This document shows, in pieces, positions 1-5,771 of a DNA stretch of 7,617 nt. Where the stretch lies: positions 2,920 through 10,536 of the forward strand of contig PLSZ01000486.1 in assembly GCA_003164305.1 (NCBI GenBank), given 5' to 3'. Within the stretch, counting starts at the first letter, position 1, and each line of letters begins with the position of its first letter. The position numbers and the translations under genes were made by a program. The stretch comes from Acetobacteraceae bacterium. Its GTDB lineage: Bacteria; Pseudomonadota; Alphaproteobacteria; Acetobacterales; Acetobacteraceae. The notes below the pieces were generated by a model. That model had not been told where the DNA came from. It did not search any database and worked only from the letters and a program-made list of their open reading frames with translations.

Positions 1-37
1 CGAAGTTGCGGATGTGGTCGGTCGGCGTGTCGGTCAT
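1..37 (-). CDS. lepA: N-terminus of probable elongation factor 4 (LepA), cut by window edge
   Basis: Only 12 codons are present. Reading leftwards from an ATG at 37, the peptide is MTDTPTDHIRNF, after which the window ends. LepA/EF4 proteins begin with a short variable leader followed by IRNF and then the GTPase P-loop segment IIAHIDHGKST, so the match to the family start is good although short. LepA is a ribosome-associated translational GTPase that acts on stalled or mistranslocated ribosomes. No strong Shine-Dalgarno sequence is visible upstream. The gene lies 84 nt downstream of the frameshifted flavin-binding gene on the same strand. The P-loop itself lies outside the window, so the call rests on the leader alone. 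Confidence 0.6.
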   Translation of the reverse strand, partial: MTDTPTDHIRNF

Positions 38-64
38 GTTCAGAGGTCAATGGCCAGTGGTCAG

Positions 65-81
65 GGGTCAGACGGTGACCC
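65..81. repeat. Short inverted repeat between the PNPOx-like gene and lepA
   Basis: GGGTCA (65-70) and TGACCC (76-81) form a perfect 6-bp stem with a 5-nt loop. A second, wider pair, TCAGGGG (61-67) with CCCCTGA (94-100), overlaps it, so the two would be alternative structures. It sits in the gap after the PNPOx-like stop codon. No T-tract follows on the minus strand, so a Rho-independent terminator is not supported. Confidence 0.3.
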
Positions 82-121
82 TCCGCTCATGGCCCCCTGA
101 TAGACGTTGTGCACCGCGATG

Positions 122-837
122 TCATCCGTCGTCGGATGGGTAGTTGGCGTGGTAGGTCTCGGACATGACTTCATCCAACCGGCGACCGGCCCGGTATGGC
201 GCCATTTCCGGCGGGATAACCGCGTCCGGGTGCTGTCTCGGGCAGGGGTCGGCCTCCCCAATCACCTGACTCACCGGATAGATCGCAGCCCAGATCGGCA
301 GCTCGTAATCCTCTTCCTCTTCGCCGACATGGGTGTTACGGATTTTGCCGGACGCCTGCTCGATCTCATCATGATGAAGGTCGTCGCCTTGATATCCCCG
401 GAATTCGGCGCGCGCAGCAGCTTCGAGCGGCCCGGATAGAACCGGTCGATGAACCCGTCCATGGCACGCAGCTTCTCATCCTCGCCCTCCACCAGGCGGG
501 CGGTCCCGAACGCCATCGCCGACCGGTAATTCACCGAATGGTGAAATCCCGACCGGGCCAGCACCAGCGCGTCGAGATGCGTTACGGTCACGCAAACCGG
601 CACGCCCGGCTTCTGAAACCGGATCATCCGGCTGGCGGAGGAGCCGTGCCAATAAAGATGCTCGCCCTCACGCCAGAACGCGGTCGGCGTGCAGAACGGC
701 TGCCCATCGATGACATAGGAGATGTGCGCGAGCAACGCGGCGTCGAGAATGGCGTGCACGGTGGCCTTGTCATAGCGGCCGCGCCTCGGAGCACGAACAA
801 CCTTGTTGCGGCGGGTAATCGGGTAAGAGTCGGACAT
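122..837 (-). pseudogene. Pyridoxamine 5'-phosphate oxidase-family flavin-binding protein, frameshifted
   Basis: From the ATG at 837 the frame encodes a split-barrel FMN-binding protein of the pyridoxamine-5'-phosphate oxidase-like superfamily. Visible segments are an N-terminal RGRYDKATVHAILD (19-32), HISYVIDGQPFCTPTAFWREG (about 38-58), LYWHGSSASRMI (61-72) and YRSAMAFGTARLVE (104-117). The frame is good up to about residue 157 (MM, 372-367). It then runs into a non-homologous arginine-rich tail ending at 271. Shifting by one base at about 365-372 restores family-like sequence, beginning EIEQASGKIRNTHVGEEEEDY and continuing through LPIWAAIYPVSQVIGEADPCP to a TGA at 124-122. Joined, the product is about 238 residues, normal for the family. 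The downstream frame has no stop, so the lesion is recent or a sequencing or assembly error. The physiological substrate of such proteins is usually unknown. Confidence 0.85.
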
Positions 838-859
838 TCGGGTTCCATGGGATCGATGA

Positions 860-886
860 GGCGTGGACTTACCCGCCTCCCACGCC
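860..886 (-). repeat. Hairpin in the leader of the PNPOx-like gene
   Basis: GGCGTGG (860-866) pairs perfectly with CCACGCC (880-886) around a 13-nt loop. On the minus strand it lies 22-48 nt upstream of the PNPOx-like ATG, so it would be in the 5' leader or proximal promoter. There is no T-tract. The rest of 838-1040 contains no gene that I can support. A second pair, GGCCCG (1013-1018) with CGGGCC (1033-1038), lies directly after the COQ9-family stop codon and may be a weak 3' hairpin. Confidence 0.3.
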
Positions 887-1040
887 CTCGCCGAGAGCCA
901 ATTACCGCGATTTCACCTGGGCCAAGAGTGAGGCCACGCCGGCGATACGAGCCATTCCCCGGTCTGACCGGTATCGAGTGGCGAAGTGATATCGCGCGCC
1001 AGCGGTCGCATTGGCCCGAGGCCATGCCGCCGCGGGCCGC

Positions 1041-1652
1041 TTACGCCGGCCGCAACCGCCCCAGCAGCGATGCCGCCCGGCCGCGCGCTCGCAACAGCCG
1101 TCCCACGCCACGCAACCGGCGGTCGATGAACGCCCGCGTAGCCGAATCATCGTCGCTGGTGTCGTGCAGCCAGAACAACACCGTCGCCCCGTAAACCGCG
1201 GTCAACAACGCTCGTTTCGTATACCAGCTGAAGTCCGCCGAGCGGTCCCCCGCCGCGTGCCAGATCGCGTCCACCGTTCGTGCCATGATCGCCGCCGCCG
1301 TTCGGGCATTTCCGGGCAGGGCCAGCACCGCCATCGCGCGCCGGATTGCTTCCTTGTAGGGCCGGTTCATCTCAAGGCGCAGCGCGATCAGTTCACGCAC
1401 CCGTGCTGTCAGTTTGGTCTCGGTCAGTCCCGCGGCCGCCTCCGTCATCCGCCGGTCGGCGAGGTCGCAAAATACCGCGATCATGTCCGCGGCGCCGCCG
1501 GGGAACAGGATTGTCGCCTCATCCTCCGGCATTCCGGCGGCCGCGAGCCCGGCCCGCAATGAGCGCAGCGTCCACCCGTCGAACGGCACATTTGGCAGCA
1601 TCGCGTCGATCGCGGCGTCGCGTTCCGCCAGGCGCTCCGGAGGCGAGATCAC
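1041..1652 (-). CDS. COQ9-family protein (ubiquinone biosynthesis accessory lipid-binding protein)
   Basis: A 203-residue protein of the COQ9 family. Family hallmarks are the N-terminal helix RDAAIDAMLPNVPFDGWT (11-28), the DFSWYTKR block (140-147), the FWLHDTS segment (160-166) and FIDRR (175-179). In eukaryotes COQ9 binds lipids and presents quinone intermediates to the COQ7 hydroxylase. Alphaproteobacterial homologues are assumed to support ubiquinone synthesis, with less direct evidence. The start is a GTG at 1652 that overlaps the deformylase stop as GTGA, which indicates translational coupling to def. The fold resembles TetR-like helical proteins, so automated annotation may call it a TetR-family regulator, but no helix-turn-helix is convincing. 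The C-terminus is rich in Arg and Leu (GRLLRARGRAASLLGRL, 184-200), consistent with the amphipathic membrane-binding helix known in COQ9. Confidence 0.88.
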   Translation of the reverse strand: MISPPERLAERDAAIDAMLPNVPFDGWTLRSLRAGLAAAGMPEDEATILFPGGAADMIAVFCDLADRRMTEAAAGLTETKLTARVRELIALRLEMNRPYKEAIRRAMAVLALPGNARTAAAIMARTVDAIWHAAGDRSADFSWYTKRALLTAVYGATVLFWLHDTSDDDSATRAFIDRRLRGVGRLLRARGRAASLLGRLRPA

Positions 1653-2221
1653 GACGCATTCTCCGTCTGGGCTGCCGCCTGTTGCTGACGCTGCGCTTCC
1701 GCCGCGCGATCGAGCTCGGAGTTGAAGCCGAAATACCGGAAGTCCGTCACCCGCATCGGGTACAGGATGCCGTCGAGGTGGTCGTATTCATGCTGAATCA
1801 CCCGCGCGTGAAAGCGCGACGCTTCGCCTTCGATGACGTTCCCGTCGCAATCGACGCCGCGGTAGCGGATGTGCAGCGCGCGCGGCACGACGGCGCGCAG
1901 ATCGGGGATCGACAGGCAGCCTTCCCAGTTCAGGCCAATTTCCTCGCCGATCGGTTCGATCTCGGGGTTGATCAGCACCGTGCTGGGAACGCCGCGGCTG
2001 TTGGGATCGGCGCTGGCACGCTCCTCCGGCACGCGGAAGACGAAGATCCGCAGCGGCACGTAGACCTGAGGCCCGGCGAGGCCGACACCGGGGGCGTCTT
2101 CCATGGTTTGCATCATGTCGGCGACCAGCCGGCGGATTTCCGGGGCGCCGGGGTCGGGCACGGGATCGCAGTTGCGTAGCAGGATGGGGTTGCCCATGCG
2201 GGCGATTTTCAGGATGGCCAT
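1649..2221 (-). CDS. def: Peptide deformylase
   Basis: Removes the formyl group from the N-terminal methionine of nascent proteins; a cytosolic metalloenzyme. Starting at the ATG at 2221, the product is 190 residues with all three deformylase motifs: GVGLAGPQ (45-52, motif 1, with G in place of the commoner A before PQ), EGCLS (100-104, with the metal ligand Cys102) and HEYDH (144-148, with ligands His144 and His148 and catalytic Glu145). The frame is open upstream to an ATG at 2272, which would add 17 residues. I prefer 2221 because MAILKIARMGNPIL is the usual family start and an AGGGA sequence lies just upstream. The C-terminal tail (about 173-190) is Ala/Gln-rich and looks disordered. It is the first gene of a minus-strand unit with the COQ9-family gene, overlapping it by 4 nt. 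Confidence 0.96.
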   Translation of the reverse strand: MAILKIARMGNPILLRNCDPVPDPGAPEIRRLVADMMQTMEDAPGVGLAGPQVYVPLRIFVFRVPEERASADPNSRGVPSTVLINPEIEPIGEEIGLNWEGCLSIPDLRAVVPRALHIRYRGVDCDGNVIEGEASRFHARVIQHEYDHLDGILYPMRVTDFRYFGFNSELDRAAEAQRQQQAAAQTENAS

Positions 2222-2375
2222 GCGAGTTCCCTGGATGCGGCTTTGGGTTGCCAGAACGGTCGGGCGATGCACCTGCTTCAGTGTTCACCCTTGGCCGCGC
2301 CCGGTTTGTGTCGCATCGAATGGCGGCGGGCAAGCCCAATCGGCGCGGCCGAATGGGCACGGATCGTCGCGACCA

Positions 2376-2404
2376 TTGAACGGGTCCGGGGATACTCCTA
2401 TCCT
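2376..2404 (+). promoter_or_regulatory. Putative sigma70-type promoter for the amidohydrolase cluster
   Basis: TTGAAC (2376-2381) and TATCCT (2399-2404) are separated by exactly 17 nt, each matching the consensus hexamer at four of six positions. Transcription would begin around 2410-2412, leaving a leader of about 20 nt that holds the ribosome binding site. The -10 overlaps an inverted repeat, GGATA (2390-2394) with TATCC (2399-2403), and a further GGATA lies at 2409-2413, so an operator here is possible. The remainder of the divergent region (2222-2375) shows no clear promoter for def. Confidence 0.45.
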
Positions 2405-2415
2405 GCGTGGATAAA

Positions 2416-2423
2416 GGAAAGGG
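2416..2423 (+). promoter_or_regulatory. Ribosome binding site deciding a GTG start
   Basis: GGAAAGGG lies 6 nt before the GTG at 2430 and is the only good Shine-Dalgarno sequence near the start of the first amidohydrolase. It supports GTG as the initiation codon. The resulting N-terminus places the DCDIHP motif at residues 10-15, as is normal for the family. Confidence 0.6.
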
Positions 2424-2429
2424 CTGTCC

Positions 2430-3497
2430 GTGACCATACCCGCGCCGGGCGCGATCGATTGCGATATCCATCCGGCGTTGCCCGGCGCCCACGTGCTGCT
2501 GCCCTATCTTGACGACTATTGGCGCGCCCATGTCCAAATGCGCGGGCTGGAGCGCGACAACTACAATGCGGCCGCGTTCCCGGTAAACGCGCCGATCAAC
2601 GCGCGGCCGGATTGGAAGCCCGACAAGGGCAACGCCGGTTGCGACTTCGATACGTTAAGAACTCAGGCGCTCGATGGGTTTGGCAGCAAATACGCGATCT
2701 GCAACGTTCTGCATGGCGCCCAATCGATCTTCAGCGAGGATTTGTCGGCGGCGTTTTGCCGAGCGATCAATGATTGGGTGGCGAAGGAGTGGCTGGATCG
2801 CGATCCTCGGTTGCGCGCCTCGATCGTCGTGCCGATGCATAGTCCTGAGTTGTCCGCTCGGGAGATCGAACGTTGCGCGGCCGATCCTCGCTTCGTTCAG
2901 GTGCTGGTCTGGGAGATGCAGGAGATTCCCCTGGGCCGCCGGCAGCACTGGCCGATCTATCGCGTCGCGGAACAATTGGATTTGCCGATCGGTATCCACG
3001 CGGGCAGTTCGTACCGGCATCCGCCGACCAATCTGGGGTGGCCGTCGTATTACCTGGAAGATTATGTGTCGTGGTCGACCGGTTTCGCCGGGGTGCTGAA
3101 CAGCCTGATCTCGGAAGGCGTGTTCGTTGAATTCCCGAAGTTGAAGGTCGTGTTGATGGAATCCGGCGTCACGTGGCTGCCGGCCTGGATGTGGCGCGCC
3201 AACAAAACCTGGCGCGGCGTGCGGGCCGAGGTGCCGTGGCTGGAGAAATCCCCCGCCGAGTATGCGCGCGAACACGTGCGTCTCACCTGCCAACCGTTCG
3301 ACGCCCCGCCCAACGCGACGATGTTACGGAAAATCATCGAGGAGATCGACTGCGAGGACATGCTGCTGTTCTCGACCGACTATCCGCACTGGCATTTCGA
3401 CGGCAACGACGCGCTGCCGGATGGATTGCCGGAGCACCTGATGCAAAAGCTGCTGGTCGGCAACGCGATGAAGACGTACCCAAGGCTGCGGGGATGA
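2430..3497 (+). CDS. Amidohydrolase_2 family metal-dependent hydrolase/decarboxylase (paralogue 1)
   Basis: A 355-residue TIM-barrel protein of the amidohydrolase_2 (ACMSD-related) family. Members hydrolyse or non-oxidatively decarboxylate aromatic and other cyclic carboxylic acids. Visible landmarks are the first-strand motif DCDIHP (10-15; Asp12, His14), GIHAGSS with His190 as likely metal ligand, MESGVTWLPAWMW with Glu244 at the position where ACMSD has its catalytic histidine, and LFSTDYPHW with Asp317 as the probable metal-bound catalytic aspartate. There is no signal peptide, so it should be cytosolic. It starts with GTG behind a good ribosome binding site and is first in the plus-strand cluster. 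It is clearly paralogous to the next gene, sharing DWxAxxWxxxPRLxA, PLGRRxxWPI, the segment before EGVF, the Glu-x-Gly block and STDYPHW. Substrate unknown; deamination or hydrolysis cannot be separated from decarboxylation by sequence. Confidence 0.88.
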   Translation: MTIPAPGAIDCDIHPALPGAHVLLPYLDDYWRAHVQMRGLERDNYNAAAFPVNAPINARPDWKPDKGNAGCDFDTLRTQALDGFGSKYAICNVLHGAQSIFSEDLSAAFCRAINDWVAKEWLDRDPRLRASIVVPMHSPELSAREIERCAADPRFVQVLVWEMQEIPLGRRQHWPIYRVAEQLDLPIGIHAGSSYRHPPTNLGWPSYYLEDYVSWSTGFAGVLNSLISEGVFVEFPKLKVVLMESGVTWLPAWMWRANKTWRGVRAEVPWLEKSPAEYAREHVRLTCQPFDAPPNATMLRKIIEEIDCEDMLLFSTDYPHWHFDGNDALPDGLPEHLMQKLLVGNAMKTYPRLRG

Positions 3498-3523
3498 GCG
3501 CGCGCGCCAGGTCGCGTCTCCGC

Positions 3524-3601
3524 GCATTGTCATGGCCGGCATCGCACCCGTCGCCGGCCGGTCCCGCGATTGTCATCGCCCACCCCGCGATCGTCATCGC
3601 C
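3524..3601 (+). repeat. Three short direct repeats after amidohydrolase 1
   Basis: CCCGCGATTGTCATCGCC (3563-3580) is repeated 21 nt later as CCCGCGATCGTCATCGCC (3584-3601) with one mismatch. A diverged third copy, GCATTGTCATGGCC, lies at 3524-3537. The motif GTCATCGCCGGGC is also the outer edge of the palindromic repeat that follows, so these are probably decayed or partial copies of the same element end. Confidence 0.5.
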
Positions 3602-3701
3602 GGGCTTGACCCGGTGATCTCTCGCGGCATGCAGTGTGCGGGAAGCGATGGCCGGCTCGGCGCCCGGCCGAGACGAGGCGGCGGTGCCCGCCATGACGAC
3701 G
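3588..3701. repeat. Dispersed palindromic intergenic repeat of alphaproteobacterial type
   Basis: The outer ends are imperfect inverted repeats: CGTCATCGCCGGGC (starting about 3592) against GCCCGCCATGACGAC (about 3686-3700). The interior begins GCCGGGCTTGACCCGG, a core that I recognise from many alphaproteobacterial intergenic repeats that generate spurious peptides such as 'GLDPVI'. An internal hairpin CTCGGC (3656-3661) with GCCGAG (3667-3672) has a 5-nt loop. The element fills most of the 244-nt gap between the two amidohydrolase genes. Such repeats can affect mRNA stability or folding, which could uncouple expression of the two genes. No protein-coding gene is supported here. Confidence 0.6.
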
Positions 3702-3727
3702 AAACGACGTGCCTCAGTCACCTAACC

Positions 3728-3733
3728 AAGGAG
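3728..3733 (+). promoter_or_regulatory. Shine-Dalgarno sequence deciding the start of amidohydrolase 2
   Basis: AAGGAG is a perfect Shine-Dalgarno core 8 nt before the ATG at 3742. It favours that ATG over an in-frame ATG at 3709, which would add 11 residues without family similarity and lies partly upstream of this site. Confidence 0.75.
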
Positions 3734-3741
3734 CCAGTTCC

Positions 3742-4857
3742 ATGAGCACCGCGGTCCAGGAGCCTAAAGTTCTCACCACGGATGACGCCATCCTCGGCTT
3801 CGTCGATTGCGACGTGCATCCCTATACGAAATCGCCCGCCGATCTCGACGCGTTCCTGCCTGAGCGCTGGCGGAAGTTGCGGCAATCGATCGGCAACCGC
3901 TCGCGCTCCGCGTTCGTTGGCGCGCCGAACTATCCGCGGATGTCGCCCGGCGTCGGCATGCGCATGGACAGTTGGCCGGCCGACGGCGGCCATCCTGGCT
4001 CGGACCTGGCCATGATGCGGGAGCAATTGCTCGACGCGTTCAACGTGTCGTTCGGCATGATGATGCCGCTTCTGGGCCGCGGCGGCGACGAACGCAATGT
4101 GGAGTTTGGCGCGGCACTCTGCACAGCCGCGAACGACTGGGAAGCGCAGGTGTGGTGCGACCCGGAACCGCGGTTGAAGGCGGCCATTCAGATCACCACC
4201 GAATACACCGAAGCCGCGATCAAGGAGATCGAGAAACGCGCCGGCGATCGCCGTTTCACCCACGTGATGATCCCGCCGCGCGGGCTGGAGCCTCTGGGCC
4301 GCCGCCGCTACTGGCCGATCCTGGAAGCCTGCGCCGCCAACAACTTTCCGATCGCCCTGCATCTGGGGGGCACCAGCGGTCATCCCTCGACCGGCGGCGG
4401 CTGGCCGTCGTTCTATCACGAGGAACACCCGTCCTATCCGCAATCGAAGGAAGCGCTGGTCACCAGCCTGGTGACCGAGGGCGTGTTCGAACATATTCCC
4501 AACCTGCGCGTCGCTCTGGTCGAAGGCGGTTTCGCGTGGCTGCCGTCGCTGAGTTGGCGCCTCGACAAACACTACAAGCGCCTCCGCGAGGAAGTGCCGC
4601 ATCTGAAGATGCTGCCTTCAGAATACATTCGGAGAAATATCTGGGTCACCACGCAGCCGATCGAGGAGCCGGAACATCCCGACGACCTGATCACGACCTG
4701 CGAATGGATCGGCTGGGACCGGATCATGTTCTCCACCGATTATCCGCACTGGGATCAGGACGATCCGCGCTACGCCTTTAAGTCGAAGGTGCCGGATAAG
4801 GCAAAGCGCATGCTGTATCGCGAAAACGCGCTGTCCTTCTACAATCTGACCGCCTAA
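3742..4857 (+). CDS. Amidohydrolase_2 family metal-dependent hydrolase/decarboxylase (paralogue 2)
   Basis: A 371-residue TIM-barrel protein, paralogous to the gene before it. Landmarks are FVDCDVHP (20-27; Asp24, His26), ALHLGGTSG with His207 as likely metal ligand, LVEGGFAWLPSLSWRLDKHYK with Glu261, and MFSTDYPHWDQDD with Asp333. It carries an extra N-terminal stretch of about 12 residues before the first strand. It also has a Gly/Met-rich segment after residue 55 (YPRMSPGVGMRMDSW) that differs from paralogue 1 and probably shapes a different substrate pocket. A perfect ribosome binding site fixes the ATG at 3742. The stop codon is only 8 nt from the Rieske gene, so the two are almost certainly co-transcribed. 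The family includes decarboxylases and lactone or amide hydrolases of aromatic catabolism; which applies here is unknown. The product may pair with paralogue 1 as hetero-oligomer or act on a successive intermediate. Confidence 0.9.
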   Translation: MSTAVQEPKVLTTDDAILGFVDCDVHPYTKSPADLDAFLPERWRKLRQSIGNRSRSAFVGAPNYPRMSPGVGMRMDSWPADGGHPGSDLAMMREQLLDAFNVSFGMMMPLLGRGGDERNVEFGAALCTAANDWEAQVWCDPEPRLKAAIQITTEYTEAAIKEIEKRAGDRRFTHVMIPPRGLEPLGRRRYWPILEACAANNFPIALHLGGTSGHPSTGGGWPSFYHEEHPSYPQSKEALVTSLVTEGVFEHIPNLRVALVEGGFAWLPSLSWRLDKHYKRLREEVPHLKMLPSEYIRRNIWVTTQPIEEPEHPDDLITTCEWIGWDRIMFSTDYPHWDQDDPRYAFKSKVPDKAKRMLYRENALSFYNLTA

Positions 4858-4865
4858 GCGACGCC

Positions 4866-5279
4866 ATGGCGCGTCACGTCGTCGCCACCGTTGGGGAAAT
4901 CCCCGTGGGCGGAAAGAAAGTCGTCAACCCGGCGGCCCGGGAGATTTGCGTGTTCAACGTCAATGGCGAACATTACGCGCTGATCAACCGTTGCCCGCAC
5001 GAGGGCGCCGCGTTGAGTTACGGTCACGTCCTCGGCTGTTTCGAGTCGAAGCGGCCGGGCGAATATCAGTTGACCCGGCACGGCGAGATGCTGCGCTGCC
5101 CGTGGCATGGCTGGGAGTTCGATATCAAGACCGGCCAGTCGTGGTGCCATCCGGAGAGCGTCAAGGCTCGCACCTATAAGGTTGAAGTCGTTCCGGGGGA
5201 GTTGCTGGCCAAAGGCCCCTTCGTGGCGGAGACGGTGCAGGTTAAAATCGACGGCGAATACGTCGTCGTCGAAGTGTAA
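4866..5279 (+). CDS. Small stand-alone Rieske [2Fe-2S] protein
   Basis: A 137-residue Rieske-fold ferredoxin. The cluster-binding boxes are CPHEGA (Cys43, His45) and CPWHGWEFD (Cys78, His81), i.e. Cys-x-His and Cys-x2-His, with two ligands of each kind. The 32 residues between His45 and Cys78 make a longer loop than the roughly 15-20 in many Rieske ferredoxins, and the loop contains an extra cysteine (Cys58). There is no oxygenase catalytic domain, transmembrane anchor or signal peptide, so it is a soluble electron carrier or a ferredoxin component of an oxygenase. It follows amidohydrolase 2 by 8 nt and precedes the PcaC-like gene by 21 nt. No oxygenase alpha subunit or reductase lies nearby, so its electron donor and acceptor must be encoded elsewhere. 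The start lacks a strong Shine-Dalgarno sequence and probably relies on translational coupling. Confidence 0.92.
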   Translation: MARHVVATVGEIPVGGKKVVNPAAREICVFNVNGEHYALINRCPHEGAALSYGHVLGCFESKRPGEYQLTRHGEMLRCPWHGWEFDIKTGQSWCHPESVKARTYKVEVVPGELLAKGPFVAETVQVKIDGEYVVVEV

Positions 5280-5300
5280 CGAACGAGAGAGGAAACGAAC

Positions 5301-5693
5301 ATGGCGGACAGCCCCCTGCGTGCCAAAGGCCGCGCGATGCGACGGAAACTGATGGGCGACGCTTACGCGGACAAGCTCGATAGCTCGGTCTACAGCAACC
5401 CGATCATGGACAAGTTCGCCGAGGTTACTCAGGAAACGATTTTCGGCACGTTGTGGACGCGGCCTGGCCTGGATCTGAAGACAAGGTCGTTGATTTGCGT
5501 GATCTCCGACGCCGCGACCGGGCGGGAGCAGGAACTGAAGCTGCATCTGCGCTTCGCCCGCAATCAGGGCTGGACCGAGGATGAGCTGTCGGAGGCGCTG
5601 CTGCACCTCACCGGCTATATCGGTGCGCCGCTGGTGCGCGGGGCGATGCTGACCGCGGTCGAACTGTTCAAGGAACTTCGCGAGGAGAGCTAA
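5301..5693 (+). CDS. Carboxymuconolactone decarboxylase-family protein (PcaC-like)
   Basis: A 130-residue all-helical protein resembling 4-carboxymuconolactone decarboxylase (PcaC), which acts in the protocatechuate branch of the beta-ketoadipate pathway. The most typical stretch is GTLWTRPGLDLKTRSL (49-64), followed by the helix containing ELKLHLRFA (78-86, with conserved His82), then a TEDELSEALLHLTGYIGAP segment (92-110). It lacks the CxxC of AhpD-type peroxidase-linked members, so a decarboxylase-like or isomerase-like role is more likely than redox activity. A good Shine-Dalgarno sequence (AGGA, 5290-5293) precedes the ATG by 7 nt. It is the last gene of the cluster. It is probably not PcaC proper, as no other pca gene is here; I infer action on a lactone or keto-acid intermediate formed by the neighbouring enzymes. 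Confidence 0.9.
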   Translation: MADSPLRAKGRAMRRKLMGDAYADKLDSSVYSNPIMDKFAEVTQETIFGTLWTRPGLDLKTRSLICVISDAATGREQELKLHLRFARNQGWTEDELSEALLHLTGYIGAPLVRGAMLTAVELFKELREES

Positions 5694-5752
5694 GTTCCCC
5701 GCGGCGTGGATGCGAGGCGAGGATGAAGCGGCGTCGGCTCTTCATCGGGAAC
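5694..5752 (+). terminator. Weak hairpin after the PcaC-like gene
   Basis: GATGAAG (5722-5728) pairs with CTTCATC (5740-5746) around an 11-nt loop. The next six bases, GGGAAC (5747-5752), can pair with GTTCCC (5694-5699) immediately after the stop codon, giving a longer bulged stem. No U-tract follows, so it may stabilise the 3' end of the transcript rather than act as a classical Rho-independent terminator. Confidence 0.3.
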
Positions 5753-5771
5753 GCTGGCTATGATCTCTTGC

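Noticed and set aside
107..439. Plus-strand open frame of 110 codons.
   Set aside because: It is antisense to the frameshifted flavin-binding gene, whose conserved residues explain the region in the other direction.
842..990. Plus-strand open stretch containing NYRDFTWAKSEATP, ending in a TGA, which reads like protein.
   Set aside because: No start codon or ribosome binding site in frame, under 50 residues, and no family recognised; the upstream part is proline-rich and repeat-like. Treated as intergenic.
1346..2179. Long plus-strand frame of 277 codons opposite def and the COQ9-family gene.
   Set aside because: High-GC antisense shadow; the minus strand carries complete deformylase motifs and COQ9 signatures.
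3588..3701. Rho-independent terminator for amidohydrolase 1.
   Set aside because: Stem-forming sequence is present but without a T-tract, and it matches a dispersed repeat type better.
3718..4602. Minus-strand frame of 294 codons opposite amidohydrolase 2.
   Set aside because: The sense strand has clear family motifs, ribosome binding site and operon spacing; the antisense protein is Arg/His/Ala-rich without motifs.
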